From positions 1 to 64,000 of the forward strand of contig JUEB01000020.1 of NCBI GenBank assembly GCA_000802095.1: DNA of 64,000 bases. Reading direction: 5' to 3'. Under the pieces are notes generated by a model. The model searched no databases. It was not told the DNA's origin and worked only from the letters and a program-made list of their open reading frames with translations. This stretch comes from Peptococcaceae bacterium BICA1-7. Lineage in GTDB: Bacteria; Bacillota; Desulfotomaculia; Desulfotomaculales; Desulfocucumaceae. Both the position numbers and the translations under genes were made by a program. Below, piece after piece: positions 24,075-32,554 of the stretch (position 1 is the stretch's first letter; the number at the start of each line of letters is the position of its first letter).

Positions 24075-24701
24075 TTAGTATCCCTTTGGCGTGGCTTGCT
24101 GCAGGCCCGCCGGCGGGCGGTCCAGCACATCCACCCCGAATTCCTTCAGTGCCCTGGCCAGCTTTGCCAGGGGAAGTCCAACAACAGTTGAGTAGCACCC
24201 TTCGATACCTTCCACAAAAACAGAACCCAGTCCCTGGATGGCATAGGCTCCGGCCTTACCCATAGGTTCACCGGTGTCTATATATTTTTCCAGCTCTTCC
24301 TTCCCGGCAGGTCTGAAAACAACCCTGGTCCGCCCGTGTGAAACATGGGCCGCGCCTGTAACGCAGTTTATCACAGCCAGTCCGGAGTATACCTGGTGCT
24401 CATCTCCCTGCAGGCAATGAAGCATCTCCAGGGCATCTTCCCTATCCGTGGGCTTTCCCATTATCCTGTCCCGCCAGACTACCACTGTATCTGAACCTAT
24501 TACAAGTCCCCGGTCCATATCCCCGGCCACCTCACCGGCCTTTTTCAGTGACAGTGTTTCCACCAGCCAGGCAGGGTCCGGGTTATCACCGATCCCGGCG
24601 CTCTCGTCCACATTGCTTACCACCACGGTAAAGTCCAGCCCAAGCTGCTGCAGCAGCTCTCTGCGCCTCGGAGAGGCCGAGGCCAGGTATATGGGAATCA
24701 A
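24075..24701 (-). CDS. maf: Maf/YhdE-type nucleotide pyrophosphatase
   Basis: A 208-residue house-cleaning NTP pyrophosphatase. The N-terminal signature YLASASPRRRELLQQLGLDF at 5-24 and the catalytic motifs GSDTVVV (about 69-75) and KAGAYAIQG (about 150-158) are intact. Members act on dTTP, UTP and modified nucleotides and can inhibit division when overproduced. A C-terminal extension of about 20 residues (VLDRPPAGLQQATPKGY) is unconserved. It is 22 bp before radC and 23 bp after the DUF4321 gene, so one operon. Confidence 0.95.
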   Translation of the reverse strand: MIPIYLASASPRRRELLQQLGLDFTVVVSNVDESAGIGDNPDPAWLVETLSLKKAGEVAGDMDRGLVIGSDTVVVWRDRIMGKPTDREDALEMLHCLQGDEHQVYSGLAVINCVTGAAHVSHGRTRVVFRPAGKEELEKYIDTGEPMGKAGAYAIQGLGSVFVEGIEGCYSTVVGLPLAKLARALKEFGVDVLDRPPAGLQQATPKGY

Positions 24702-24724
24702 CGTATCAACTCCTGTTTTAGCTA

Positions 24725-24982
24725 TTATAACTTTCTGTACACCCAGTATCCAATTATAAGGCCCAGAGCCGTCAGCGGGCTGAGGGTCATTTTAAAGCCC
24801 ACGGTGAAAGTCATGAAGTGAAGATCAAGGGTGGTAGGATTAAAACCTATACTGGCAGTAGACTTCACAAAAGGCAGATACGGGCTGGCCGCATCTGCTG
24901 CAGCGCTTCCTGCAAGGCCCCCGATCAGGAGCAAAAGAATCAAAACACCAATGCTTTTTGAACCCTTAAAGGATGCCATCAA
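24725..24982 (-). CDS. DUF4321 membrane protein
   Basis: An 85-residue protein with two membrane helices, at 12-32 (VLILLLLIGGLAGSAAADA) and 63-82 (MTLSPLTALGLIIGYWVYR), separated by a short extracellular loop with LDLHFMTFTVGF. This is the DUF4321 pattern, a Firmicutes family of unknown role commonly placed just before maf-radC-mreB. It is the first gene of this operon here. Confidence 0.85.
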   Translation of the reverse strand: MMASFKGSKSIGVLILLLLIGGLAGSAAADAASPYLPFVKSTASIGFNPTTLDLHFMTFTVGFKMTLSPLTALGLIIGYWVYRKL

Positions 24983-25236
24983 TAATCACCTGCACAACAT
25001 ATTGAGTATGGAATATACTGCCCCATATACCTTTTTTAGTTTATCATTTTCGGGCTTATTATGACAAGCAGTCCGCCAAAATTAAATAAACCTGGCAACA
25101 ATTGGCATATATAGGGGGTTTTTGCCCTGTAAACGGCAACTGTCAGCTATCAGCTATCCGCAGTCAGCATATAGACTACCTGGCCGAAATAATCGGCTGG
25201 ACAAGCCCCCTCAAATTCCTGTGTCATATATTCTCC

Positions 25237-25263
25237 AATAAAAAACCGCCGTATTACGGCGGT
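25237..25263 (-). terminator. Intrinsic terminator after the ArsB-type transporter gene
   Basis: ACCGCCGT/ACGGCGGT with a 3-base loop, followed on the minus strand by TTTTTTATTGG. The surrounding 25064-25364 holds no gene. It carries 7-nt repeat tracts, TCAGCTA type near 25142-25160 and TCTACTG type near 25311-25335. Confidence 0.8.
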
Positions 25264-25364
25264 ACCGTCTTATAGACGGCGAAATCCAATAATGAATGTC
25301 CAAAACCATTCCGTCTACTGTCTACTGTCTCCAGACAGCAGCATCTTTTCTGAATTAGCCATTA

Positions 25365-26774
25365 TCAGGCATCCAGACTGCTGCCCTCACCCTCCGCCTG
25401 GGGCTGTCTCTCCAGCCTCCTGTTGAAGGGTATAAGGGCCAGTGTGATGGCCACCCCTGCCGCCAGAACGCCCAGTTTGGACGGCAGCCCCGGAAAGTAG
25501 TACCAAAGCATAAGATACAGCATTGACAGAAATACCGACATGATCATAAGGGGAAAGGCCACCTTCATGAAGCCCAGAAAGCTTATATTGGTTCCTCTTT
25601 TTTCAGCCATACCGATAACCACAACATTGGCCGACGCGCCTATAATGGTGCCGTTGCCCCCCAGGCAGGCGCCCAGGGACAGTGACCACCACAGAAAATT
25701 GATGTTTTCAATGCCTCCCAGCCTGCCCATATCCTGTATGAGGGGGATCATGGTGGCCACAAAGGGGATGTTGTCCACGAAGGCCGAGGCTATGGCCGAT
25801 ATCCATAATATCAGGAGGCCAGAAGAAAGCACCTCGCCCCCGGTTACTTCCAGTGAGATTTTGGCAATGGCCTCGATAACTCCAACATGCTCCAGTCCAC
25901 CTACTATTACAAACAGTCCCACGAAGAAAAATATCACCGGCCACTCCACCGCATGAAGAGCATGCTCCGGGTCTTCACGTGAAAGCAGCAGCAGAAGGCT
26001 GGCCCCGCTTAAGGCAATGACCGACGACTCCAGGTGAACAAACTGATGTAGAACAAAGCCGGCAATGGTAAGGAAAAGCACCACTAGACATTTTTTTAGA
26101 AGGACCGGGTCCCTTATTTCATCATTTTCATTCAGCTCCATTATACTTCTTTGCAGCTCCGGCCTGGTTACCAGCTGCTTCCTGTATATCAGCCGGAGTA
26201 TGAATATTGTTATTGCGTAGATAACTACTATTACCGGGACAAGGTTTACTACAAAGTCCATGAAGCCCAGCCCGGTAGCGCTGCCTATCATAATGTTGGG
26301 CGGGTCGCCTATGAGTGTGGCCGTACCTCCAATGTTTGAGGCCAGTATCTCCACGATAAGGAAAGGCAGGGGGTTTATTTCCAGCCTCTGGGCAATAGCA
26401 AAGGTCACCGGAACCACCAGAAGGACAGTGGTGACATTGTCCAGAAGGGCTGAAAGGACGGCGGTAACCAGGGCCAGAGCGGCCATAATTCTAAGTGGAT
26501 GTCCTCCGGACCTCCTGGCCGCCTTTATGGCCAGGTACTCAAAAACCCCGGTCTGCCTGGTTATGCCCACAATAATCATCATTCCCACCAAAAGGCCAAT
26601 GGTATTGAAGTCAATGGCATGCACCGCATCTTCCGCGCTAAGTATCCCACCCAGGGCAATCACCGCCGCGCCGACAAGGGCGGCCACCGCCCGGTGAATT
26701 TTTTCGGACACTATGATGGCATAGGTAACCAGAAATACGGTAACCGTAAATACTACCTGAAAATTTTCAAACAT
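25365..26774 (-). CDS. ArsB/NhaD-family (IT superfamily) ion transporter
   Basis: A 469-residue protein with about 11-12 transmembrane helices and two inverted halves. LLDNVTTVLLVVPVTFAIAQ and NIGGTATLIGDPPNIMIGSA in the first half are mirrored by AFVDNIPFVATMIPLI and LGGNGTIIGASANVVVIGMA in the second. These are the paired D-N-x-P/T and G-x-x-I-G signatures of the ion transporter superfamily (ArsB, NhaD, P-protein). The substrate could be sodium, arsenite or an organic anion; no arsenic genes lie nearby. It is likely transcribed alone: terminators lie upstream (spoVD side) and downstream. Confidence 0.88.
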   Translation of the reverse strand: MFENFQVVFTVTVFLVTYAIIVSEKIHRAVAALVGAAVIALGGILSAEDAVHAIDFNTIGLLVGMMIIVGITRQTGVFEYLAIKAARRSGGHPLRIMAALALVTAVLSALLDNVTTVLLVVPVTFAIAQRLEINPLPFLIVEILASNIGGTATLIGDPPNIMIGSATGLGFMDFVVNLVPVIVVIYAITIFILRLIYRKQLVTRPELQRSIMELNENDEIRDPVLLKKCLVVLFLTIAGFVLHQFVHLESSVIALSGASLLLLLSREDPEHALHAVEWPVIFFFVGLFVIVGGLEHVGVIEAIAKISLEVTGGEVLSSGLLILWISAIASAFVDNIPFVATMIPLIQDMGRLGGIENINFLWWSLSLGACLGGNGTIIGASANVVVIGMAEKRGTNISFLGFMKVAFPLMIMSVFLSMLYLMLWYYFPGLPSKLGVLAAGVAITLALIPFNRRLERQPQAEGEGSSLDA

Positions 26775-26837
26775 AAAAACATCCCCCTGCTCAACATTTT
26801 TTACCCCTGTGAAAATAATTTACTGTGGCCCGTTTAC

Positions 26838-26867
26838 AAATAGAAAAAGGGTGGTAATATACCACCC
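26838..26867 (-). terminator. Intrinsic terminator (second of two) after the SpoVD-like gene
   Basis: GGGTGGTA/TACCACCC, a perfect 8-bp stem with a 3-base loop, followed on the minus strand by TTTTTCTATTTG. Confidence 0.7.
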
Positions 26868-26895
26868 CCATAGTAAGGCCTTGTTTTTTCCCAAA

Positions 26896-26914
26896 GGGTG
26901 GCATATGACCACCC
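26896..26914 (-). terminator. Hairpin (first of two) after the SpoVD-like gene
   Basis: GGGTGG/CCACCC around CATATGA, followed on the minus strand by TTTGGGAAAAAA. The sequence is nearly the same as the hairpin 46 bp further on, so the pair looks like duplicated terminators. Confidence 0.5.
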
Positions 26915-27040
26915 CCCCCGGTAAGCCGAACCTTGAAACCTTAAATAAGGCCAACGCGTTTGTACCATAATTCTTTTTTAGATTATATCATTATATTCAT
27001 TCATTCAGCAATGTTTATTTTTATAACAGGCTGGCGGCGG

Positions 27041-29239
27041 CTAATAATTCTTTGTGGGGCCGAACTCCACGGTAACCAGGCTACCACTGGCCGCCCTCTG
27101 GCCCGGAAGAGGTTTCTGATTTACAGCATACCCGCTTCCTGACGAGGAGAAATCAAGGCCCAGCCGCTGCAGTATTGAGCCGGCCCTCCTTATGGTCAGC
27201 CCCGTCAGGTCGGGCACAATAACCTCCTGGGCCGGACCCTGTGCACCGGGAGAGGAAATTTTTAATGATACAACCGCCCCTCTGGGCTCAAGGCTTCCCC
27301 CGCCAGGCTTCTGCTCCACAACCAGCCCGGCCTTGCCGGATAAAGACGGGCTAAGGCCCCTCTCGGCAAGAAAACTTCTGGCGTCTTCCACCGGATAGCC
27401 TACCACGTTAGGAACATGGACTTTTCTGTCAGCCTCCGGCAAGGCGGGCTTTACTTCCTCAATAGACTCATCTTTGGGTCCGGGCAAATCGGGATTCTCA
27501 GGCACGTTCAGGTAATGCAGCGTTTCACGGGCCACCGCCTGAAATATGGGGGCAGCCACCTCACTTCCGTAATAATGACCTCCCTTTGGCTCGGCTATCA
27601 TCACCAGCACAGCTATACGGGGGCTTTCAGCCGGAGCAAATCCGGCAAAGGAGGCTACATATTTGCCCTCCGCATAGCCCCCCTGCCCCGGGATTTCTGC
27701 GGTTCCAGTCTTCCCGGCCACAGTGTATCCCTCTACATGGGCCTTCTTACCGGACCCCTCCAGTATAACCTTCTGCAAAAGGCCTGCCATCCTCTGGGAT
27801 GTGCCTTTGGATATCACCTGTCTTACCGTCTGGGGCTCAATACTGGTAACCTCACCTGTGACAGGGTCCTCCAGGCCCTGTACCAGGTGAGGCTTGATCA
27901 GAGTGCCTCCGTTGGCCAGAGAGGAAATTGCTGTTATAAGCTGTATCGGGGTTACCGCTATAGACTGCCCTATGGACATGGTGGCCAGATCCAGCTCGGT
28001 GACCCTTTCTTCCGGTATAACAAGTCCCACATCCTCTCCGGGCAGGTCCACACCGGTCTCCTGGCCGAAGCCAAATCCCCTCAGGTATTTATACATTAAT
28101 TCTTTGCCTGTTTTTAGCCCGGTGGTGATAAAAACAGGGTTGCAGGAGTTTTGGACACCCTCGGCAAAGGTTTCGGCCCCGTGGCCCGCCTGGTCCCAGC
28201 AGTTAATCTTCCTTTTGCTCACCATTATGTAGCCCGGGTCATAAAAGGTGTCTCCCTCGTTAACCTTCCCCTCTTCCAGCGCCATGGCCGCCACTAACAT
28301 CTTAAGGGTCGACCCGGGCTCATAATTATAGCGCAGGGCCGGGTTGAAATCCCATACCTGCTGCGGGAAAGAGCTATAGCTGGCCGGCTCATACCCGGGC
28401 CTGGACCCCATGGCCAGTATCTCCCCGCTTGCGGGGTCCATTACAATTATTACGGCCTTGGCGGGCTGGTACAGCTCAACAGCCTTGTCCAGCTCCCTCT
28501 CGACGTAATACTGAATGGTCTGGTCAATGGTCAGTATAAGGTTTTTACCCGGAACCGGGGGTATAAATCCGCTTTTTGTGAGAGGAAGCTCTCTTCCCTG
28601 GGCGTCGGCCTCGGTGACCAGGCGACCGGGAATACCGGCAAGATCCTTGTCGTAGGTTCTTTCCAGCCCACCTCTGGCCGAGGGATCCAATCCCATAAAG
28701 CCCAGCACATGGGAAGCCATGCTCCCCTGGGGATAAGAACGGGTAACCCCCTCTTCAAAGCCGATTCCGCTTATTTTGTATTCCTTTATAATATCTTCAA
28801 CCTTTTTGCAGGTATCATAGTCAACATTTCTCCTAAGCCTGGCGTAGCGCTGGCCGGAATCGAAAACCTTTACTGCGGCCTCGTCCAGTCCCAGTGCGGC
28901 TGCAATTTGGCCTATTATTCTCTCCCGGAGGACTTTCTCCTTTTCCTTTTTATCCTCACCGGGCTCCACCGTAACCTTGAAGGAAAATATATCGGGGTTT
29001 ACATATATTGATTTGACAGGTGAGCTGCCTACCAGCTCAATATGGTTGCGGTCGTAAATGTTCCCTCTTTTGGCCTCTACGATTTGATCCTTGGCCCTTC
29101 TCTTTTCAGCCATACTGCTTAAATCAGCGCCCTTAACCAACTGTAGCCAGGACAGCCTGAACAGCAGCCCTGCAAAGCAAACCGCCAGTATCATAAATAT
29201 GATGGCCATCCTTTTTCTGCCAGACCATTCTGAAGCCAC
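27041..29239 (-). CDS. SpoVD/FtsI-like penicillin-binding protein with two PASTA domains
   Basis: A class-B PBP of 732 residues: N-terminal transmembrane anchor (about 10-27), pedestal domain, and transpeptidase with S310-T-L-K313, S365-C-N367 and K510-T-G. Two PASTA repeats at about 605-670 (HVPNVVGYPVEDARSFLAER) and 672-730 (VIVPDLTGLTIRRAGSILQR) would sense peptidoglycan or bind beta-lactams. PASTA-bearing class-B PBPs are SpoVD (spore cortex) or FtsI/PbpB (division). Here the gene stands alone, away from the dcw cluster, so a sporulation or accessory role is possible. It is followed by tandem terminators; cobC lies 25 bp upstream. Confidence 0.92.
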   Translation of the reverse strand: MASEWSGRKRMAIIFMILAVCFAGLLFRLSWLQLVKGADLSSMAEKRRAKDQIVEAKRGNIYDRNHIELVGSSPVKSIYVNPDIFSFKVTVEPGEDKKEKEKVLRERIIGQIAAALGLDEAAVKVFDSGQRYARLRRNVDYDTCKKVEDIIKEYKISGIGFEEGVTRSYPQGSMASHVLGFMGLDPSARGGLERTYDKDLAGIPGRLVTEADAQGRELPLTKSGFIPPVPGKNLILTIDQTIQYYVERELDKAVELYQPAKAVIIVMDPASGEILAMGSRPGYEPASYSSFPQQVWDFNPALRYNYEPGSTLKMLVAAMALEEGKVNEGDTFYDPGYIMVSKRKINCWDQAGHGAETFAEGVQNSCNPVFITTGLKTGKELMYKYLRGFGFGQETGVDLPGEDVGLVIPEERVTELDLATMSIGQSIAVTPIQLITAISSLANGGTLIKPHLVQGLEDPVTGEVTSIEPQTVRQVISKGTSQRMAGLLQKVILEGSGKKAHVEGYTVAGKTGTAEIPGQGGYAEGKYVASFAGFAPAESPRIAVLVMIAEPKGGHYYGSEVAAPIFQAVARETLHYLNVPENPDLPGPKDESIEEVKPALPEADRKVHVPNVVGYPVEDARSFLAERGLSPSLSGKAGLVVEQKPGGGSLEPRGAVVSLKISSPGAQGPAQEVIVPDLTGLTIRRAGSILQRLGLDFSSSGSGYAVNQKPLPGQRAASGSLVTVEFGPTKNY

Positions 29240-29263
29240 TCTACCACCCCCGCACGGAACAGT

Positions 29264-29917
29264 TTACCTGACCTTGTCCCTGACCATAAAAGGCGCGCTG
29301 AACTCCTCCGCCAGGTGGCTGCGGTCATTGAGAAGAGCCACTATACCACTTTCCCAGTCGGAAAAATCAATTATGTTAAGTGCCGCATTGTCCTGCCTGA
29401 TTCTCCAGTGGTTGTTAAGGTCCATTTTTAAAACAGATCCCACCAGGCACCTTACCGGACCCCCGTGACACACCACGGCCACAGGCTCTCCGCTGTGCCT
29501 TTCCACAATATCCCTTACCGCCGGAACAACCCTGGCCGTAAGCTCGGCAAGCCCCTCACCCCCGGGAGCCCTCATGCTTAAAGGCGCGGACCACCACTTC
29601 ATAGCCATGTCCCCGTATTTTTCTGTTATCTCCCTGAAGGTGAGCCCTTCCCACTCCCCAAAGTTCATTTCCCTCAGGTCCCTTATGGGAATTACCTCCA
29701 GGTTGTGGGGAGCGGCCACCTGCCGGGCCGTTTCCACCGCCCTGCCCAGATCGCTGCAGTATATGGCTGAAATCTTTTGGGAAGACAGCCGCTCACCAAG
29801 GGCAGCGGCCTGCTGCATGCCCCTTTCCGAAAGAGGTATGTCGGCATGGCCCTGCAGCTTCATCTGGCTGTTCCAGACGGTCTCACCGTGCCTGATAAGA
29901 TATACCCGGCAGCTCAA
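29264..29917 (-). CDS. cobC: Histidine phosphatase, probable alpha-ribazole phosphatase CobC
   Basis: A phosphoglycerate-mutase-like phosphatase of about 217 residues. The RHG catalytic motif is YLIRHGETVWN near residue 5-15 with LSERGMQQA. The acid/base pair is in EMNFGEWEGLTF, and the second histidine in AVVCHGGPVRC. CobC removes the phosphate of alpha-ribazole-phosphate in the nucleotide-loop steps, and the position at the end of a cobUPBAS run supports this role. TTG 29917 has GAGGTG 6 bases upstream and is preferred to the GTG at 29926. The enzyme family is secure; the substrate is inferred from context. Confidence 0.88.
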   Translation of the reverse strand: MSCRVYLIRHGETVWNSQMKLQGHADIPLSERGMQQAAALGERLSSQKISAIYCSDLGRAVETARQVAAPHNLEVIPIRDLREMNFGEWEGLTFREITEKYGDMAMKWWSAPLSMRAPGGEGLAELTARVVPAVRDIVERHSGEPVAVVCHGGPVRCLVGSVLKMDLNNHWRIRQDNAALNIIDFSDWESGIVALLNDRSHLAEEFSAPFMVRDKVR

Positions 29918-30059
29918 TACTTTCACCTCGCCATAATACTGCTTTATTCACGGCAGCACCGCCCCGCAGGCGGTGTTTGCCGGAATGAATAATGTAGTCC
30001 CTGCCCTGAAAAGTGACTTACCTGTATTACTTTGATATATAACTGCTTTTTTCCTCCCT

Positions 30060-30839
30060 TTACCGAAAAAGGAGACTGCCCTGCCATAGGGAAAATAGAA
30101 GCGGGGCATGGCTGTGCAGTGGAAGGTACAGGGCCAGCACAAAAACCTCCAGCAGCTCATTAAGAAAGCCGTAGGTATCCCCGGTCAGCCCGCCTAATAC
30201 TTTATGCAGATAGCAGCATAACATGTGAGTGCAGGCCAGTGCGGATATAAATATTATTAGCCCCCCTGCCCCCCCGGCGGCTAAATTTACCGCCAGGGCT
30301 GTCAGTGTGGCCACGGCCAGCTCGAAGTTACCTGTATATTGGGAATACAGCTTGCCCAGGCCCTCCTTCCTAACATAGGGGAACCTGGCAATAGCGTAGG
30401 TCATGGCCCACCTTCCTGTAACGGCCATAACGATAAAGGCCCCGGGCCTTCCTCCGGTCAGACCCGCCACCAGGCCGAATTTGAACAGCAAAAGGCAAAA
30501 CAGTCCCAGGGCTCCAAAGGCGCCCACCCTGCTGTCTCTCATTATCTCCAGCTTTTTTTCCCTGGGACGGCCGCTAAAAACACCATCCACCGTGTCCATA
30601 AAGCCATCCAGATGCATACCCCCGGTAAGAATAACCATTGCCACCAGCACTGCGGCAGATGCGGCCAGGGGAGGGAAAACAGTCCCGGCCAGCAGGTCTG
30701 CGCCGGCCAGCAAGGCCCCCAGTATCAGCCCCACCAGGGGGAAAAACATTCCTGACCGCCCCAGGGTCCTTTCATCAAAGGCCGGGTTTGAGATATGCAG
30801 GCGTGTAAGATGCTGCAGAGCAAACACAAAGCTTTTCAT
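30060..30839 (-). CDS. cobS: Adenosylcobinamide-GDP ribazoletransferase CobS
   Basis: A 259-residue membrane enzyme that joins alpha-ribazole to adenosylcobinamide-GDP to make cobalamin. Family marks are FFPLVGLILG and the catalytic GGMHLDGFMDTVDGVFSG with MRDSRVGAFG at about 73-108, plus the later GLTGDTYGF. It has six to seven hydrophobic helices. The start codon overlaps the cbiA stop (shared base at 30839), so the two are coupled. A hairpin (ACCGCC/GGCGGT, 29958-29974) lies in the 142-bp gap to cobC. Confidence 0.93.
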   Translation of the reverse strand: MKSFVFALQHLTRLHISNPAFDERTLGRSGMFFPLVGLILGALLAGADLLAGTVFPPLAASAAVLVAMVILTGGMHLDGFMDTVDGVFSGRPREKKLEIMRDSRVGAFGALGLFCLLLFKFGLVAGLTGGRPGAFIVMAVTGRWAMTYAIARFPYVRKEGLGKLYSQYTGNFELAVATLTALAVNLAAGGAGGLIIFISALACTHMLCCYLHKVLGGLTGDTYGFLNELLEVFVLALYLPLHSHAPLLFSLWQGSLLFR

Positions 30840-32224
30840 TACCGGGCACCCCGCTTAATACTATAATTCCGGCAGGCCTTTACAAAAGAACCGGCCTCCT
30901 CCGGACAGCCGGCAAAGTGTATGTGCAGGTATGAGGCCAGCAGGCTGCCGGCAGCGTAGCCGTCGGGCCTTGACCTTTCCTCACCCTCCTTTTTAAGCAG
31001 GTAGGCCTGGCGGGAAGTGTCGCCCCCCCTAAGCTCCGAGTAGTGGAACTCATGTCCTTTGATAATGCTTCCGGCAGGGGCCAGTATGCTGTCCCCCAGC
31101 GCCCTGGCGGTTACATATCCCAGGGCGGCCCTTTTGCCAAGCATAACAGTCTCCCCCGGTATAAGCCCGGCCATGGGGTGCCTGTGCCCGCTAAAATCAG
31201 TCATACCCCGGGAAAGAAACATCATCCCCCCGCACTCGGCGTAAATAGGCATCCCACTGCTGTGCTCCCTCCTGACCCCTTCTATAAATTCCCTGTTCCG
31301 GGCTATATCCCCGGCAAACATCTCCGGAAATCCCCCGCCAATATAAAGCCCGTCAAGATCAGTAGGAAGTCCCCCCTCCAGAGCGGAGCAGGTTACCAGC
31401 TCGGCGCCCAGGCTGGAAAGAAGCTCCAGCCCGTCCCGGTAATAAAAATTAAAGGCGCTGTCAAGGACCACCCCCAGCCTTGCCTCCGGCCTGGCGGGCA
31501 CCTCCGGGAAGACTCTCTTCTCCGGTGGTCCCAGACGGGGGGCTGACCGGGCCAGCTTGACCAGCATATTCAGATCCAGCCCCTCTTTTATCTTATGGGC
31601 CATCTCCTCCAGGAGCAGCCTGACATTTTTTCTTTCGGCAGCGGGCAGGAGCCCCAGGTGTCTTTCAGGCAGCTCCACCCCGGGGCTGTAGCTAATCCGG
31701 CCCAGCACCGGAACACCTGTCCCCTCTTCAATAGACTCCTTGAGCAGGCGATAGTGCCTTTCGGATCCCACCCTGTTTAGAATAACTCCGCAAAGCCTTA
31801 TTCCCGGATCAAAGCTTGTGTAGCCCAGCACCATGGCCGCTGCGCTCCTGGCCATGGACCGGGCGTCAAGCACCAGCACCACCGGGGCGTCCAAAAGCCT
31901 GGCCACATGAGCGGTGGACCCTTCATCCCCGGCGCCCCGGCCATCATACAGCCCCATGACGCCCTCAATAATTGATACATCGGCGCCGGCCGCCGAACGG
32001 TAAAACATTTCCCGGACCCCATCCCCGTCCAAAAACCAGGCATCAAGGTTCCGGGACCAGCGCCCCGCAGCCTCGGTATGGTAACCGGGATCAATATAGT
32101 CCGGTCCCACCTTGAAGGGCTGGACCTTAAGCCCCGAAAGTGTCAGGGCCTTCATCAGAGAGGTGGCCACGGTGGTTTTGCCCACACCGCTGTGCACACC
32201 GGCAATAACTATTCTGGGCAACAT
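30839..32224 (-). CDS. cbiA: Cobyrinate a,c-diamide synthase CbiA (CobB)
   Basis: A 461-residue glutamine-dependent amidotransferase that amidates side chains a and c of cobyrinate. The N-terminal P-loop ATPase has IAGVHSGVGKTTVATSLMKA and PFKVGPDYIDPGYH. The C-terminal class-I glutamine amidotransferase half has the nucleophile YAECGGMMFLS and the catalytic His in IKGHEFHYSEL. It lies upstream of and coupled to cobS. About 330 bp with repeat elements separate it from cbiB, so continuous transcription is plausible but not certain. Confidence 0.94.
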   Translation of the reverse strand: MLPRIVIAGVHSGVGKTTVATSLMKALTLSGLKVQPFKVGPDYIDPGYHTEAAGRWSRNLDAWFLDGDGVREMFYRSAAGADVSIIEGVMGLYDGRGAGDEGSTAHVARLLDAPVVLVLDARSMARSAAAMVLGYTSFDPGIRLCGVILNRVGSERHYRLLKESIEEGTGVPVLGRISYSPGVELPERHLGLLPAAERKNVRLLLEEMAHKIKEGLDLNMLVKLARSAPRLGPPEKRVFPEVPARPEARLGVVLDSAFNFYYRDGLELLSSLGAELVTCSALEGGLPTDLDGLYIGGGFPEMFAGDIARNREFIEGVRREHSSGMPIYAECGGMMFLSRGMTDFSGHRHPMAGLIPGETVMLGKRAALGYVTARALGDSILAPAGSIIKGHEFHYSELRGGDTSRQAYLLKKEGEERSRPDGYAAGSLLASYLHIHFAGCPEEAGSFVKACRNYSIKRGAR

Positions 32225-32259
32225 AACAAATCTTCCTTATACTGAAATTATTTTCTGTC

Positions 32260-32290
32260 TGAATACAGAATTCAGAAGTCAGAATTCAGG
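32260..32290 (-). repeat. 7-nt repeat unit (GAATTCT type)
   Basis: GAATACAGAATTCAGAAGTC followed by AGAATTCAGG: the minus-strand form of the dispersed repeat, here without a TCCGACC end in the expected place. It lies just upstream of cbiA. Confidence 0.6.
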
Positions 32291-32341
32291 CCCCCGGGCC
32301 GCCTAATACGGCCACCAAGGAGAATGAAAATGCGGTCCTTA

Positions 32342-32513
32342 TTAAGCCACAGAGGACCCAGAGTTTAAGACATGCTTAAAAGCTATTTGAGGTTTTTATT
32401 AATGATTTTGATAAGGGCTGACAAAAATTATCTAATTTTCTACACTGCTTCAGACCTGAGAGTAATATCCAAGAGTAAACTCTCTGTGATCTCTGTGTCC
32501 TCTGTGGCTAATA
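32342..32513. mobile_element. MITE-like element with CACAGAGGAC inverted ends
   Basis: About 172 bp between TTAAGCCACAGAGGAC (32342-32357) and TGTCCTCTGTGGCTAA (32497-32512), which are inverted copies of each other. The right end carries extra CTCTGTG units. The interior is A+T-rich with no gene. It sits between cbiB and cbiA inside the cobalamin run. No transposase is present, so it would be non-autonomous. Confidence 0.6.
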
Positions 32514-32554
32514 AAGACCCGGGTGATTTTCAGGGATCAGCAAACTTCATCTGC

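Noticed and set aside
26838-26914. Two near-identical GGGTGG...CCACCC palindromes as operators of the ArsB-type transporter
   Set aside because: On the minus strand the second is followed by TTTTTCTATTT and both lie downstream of the SpoVD-like gene, so tandem terminators explain them better. A regulatory role is not excluded.
29948-30160. A separate 70-residue minus-strand gene at the cobS end
   Set aside because: It overlaps the cobS 3' end in another frame and has no SD; it is a shadow.
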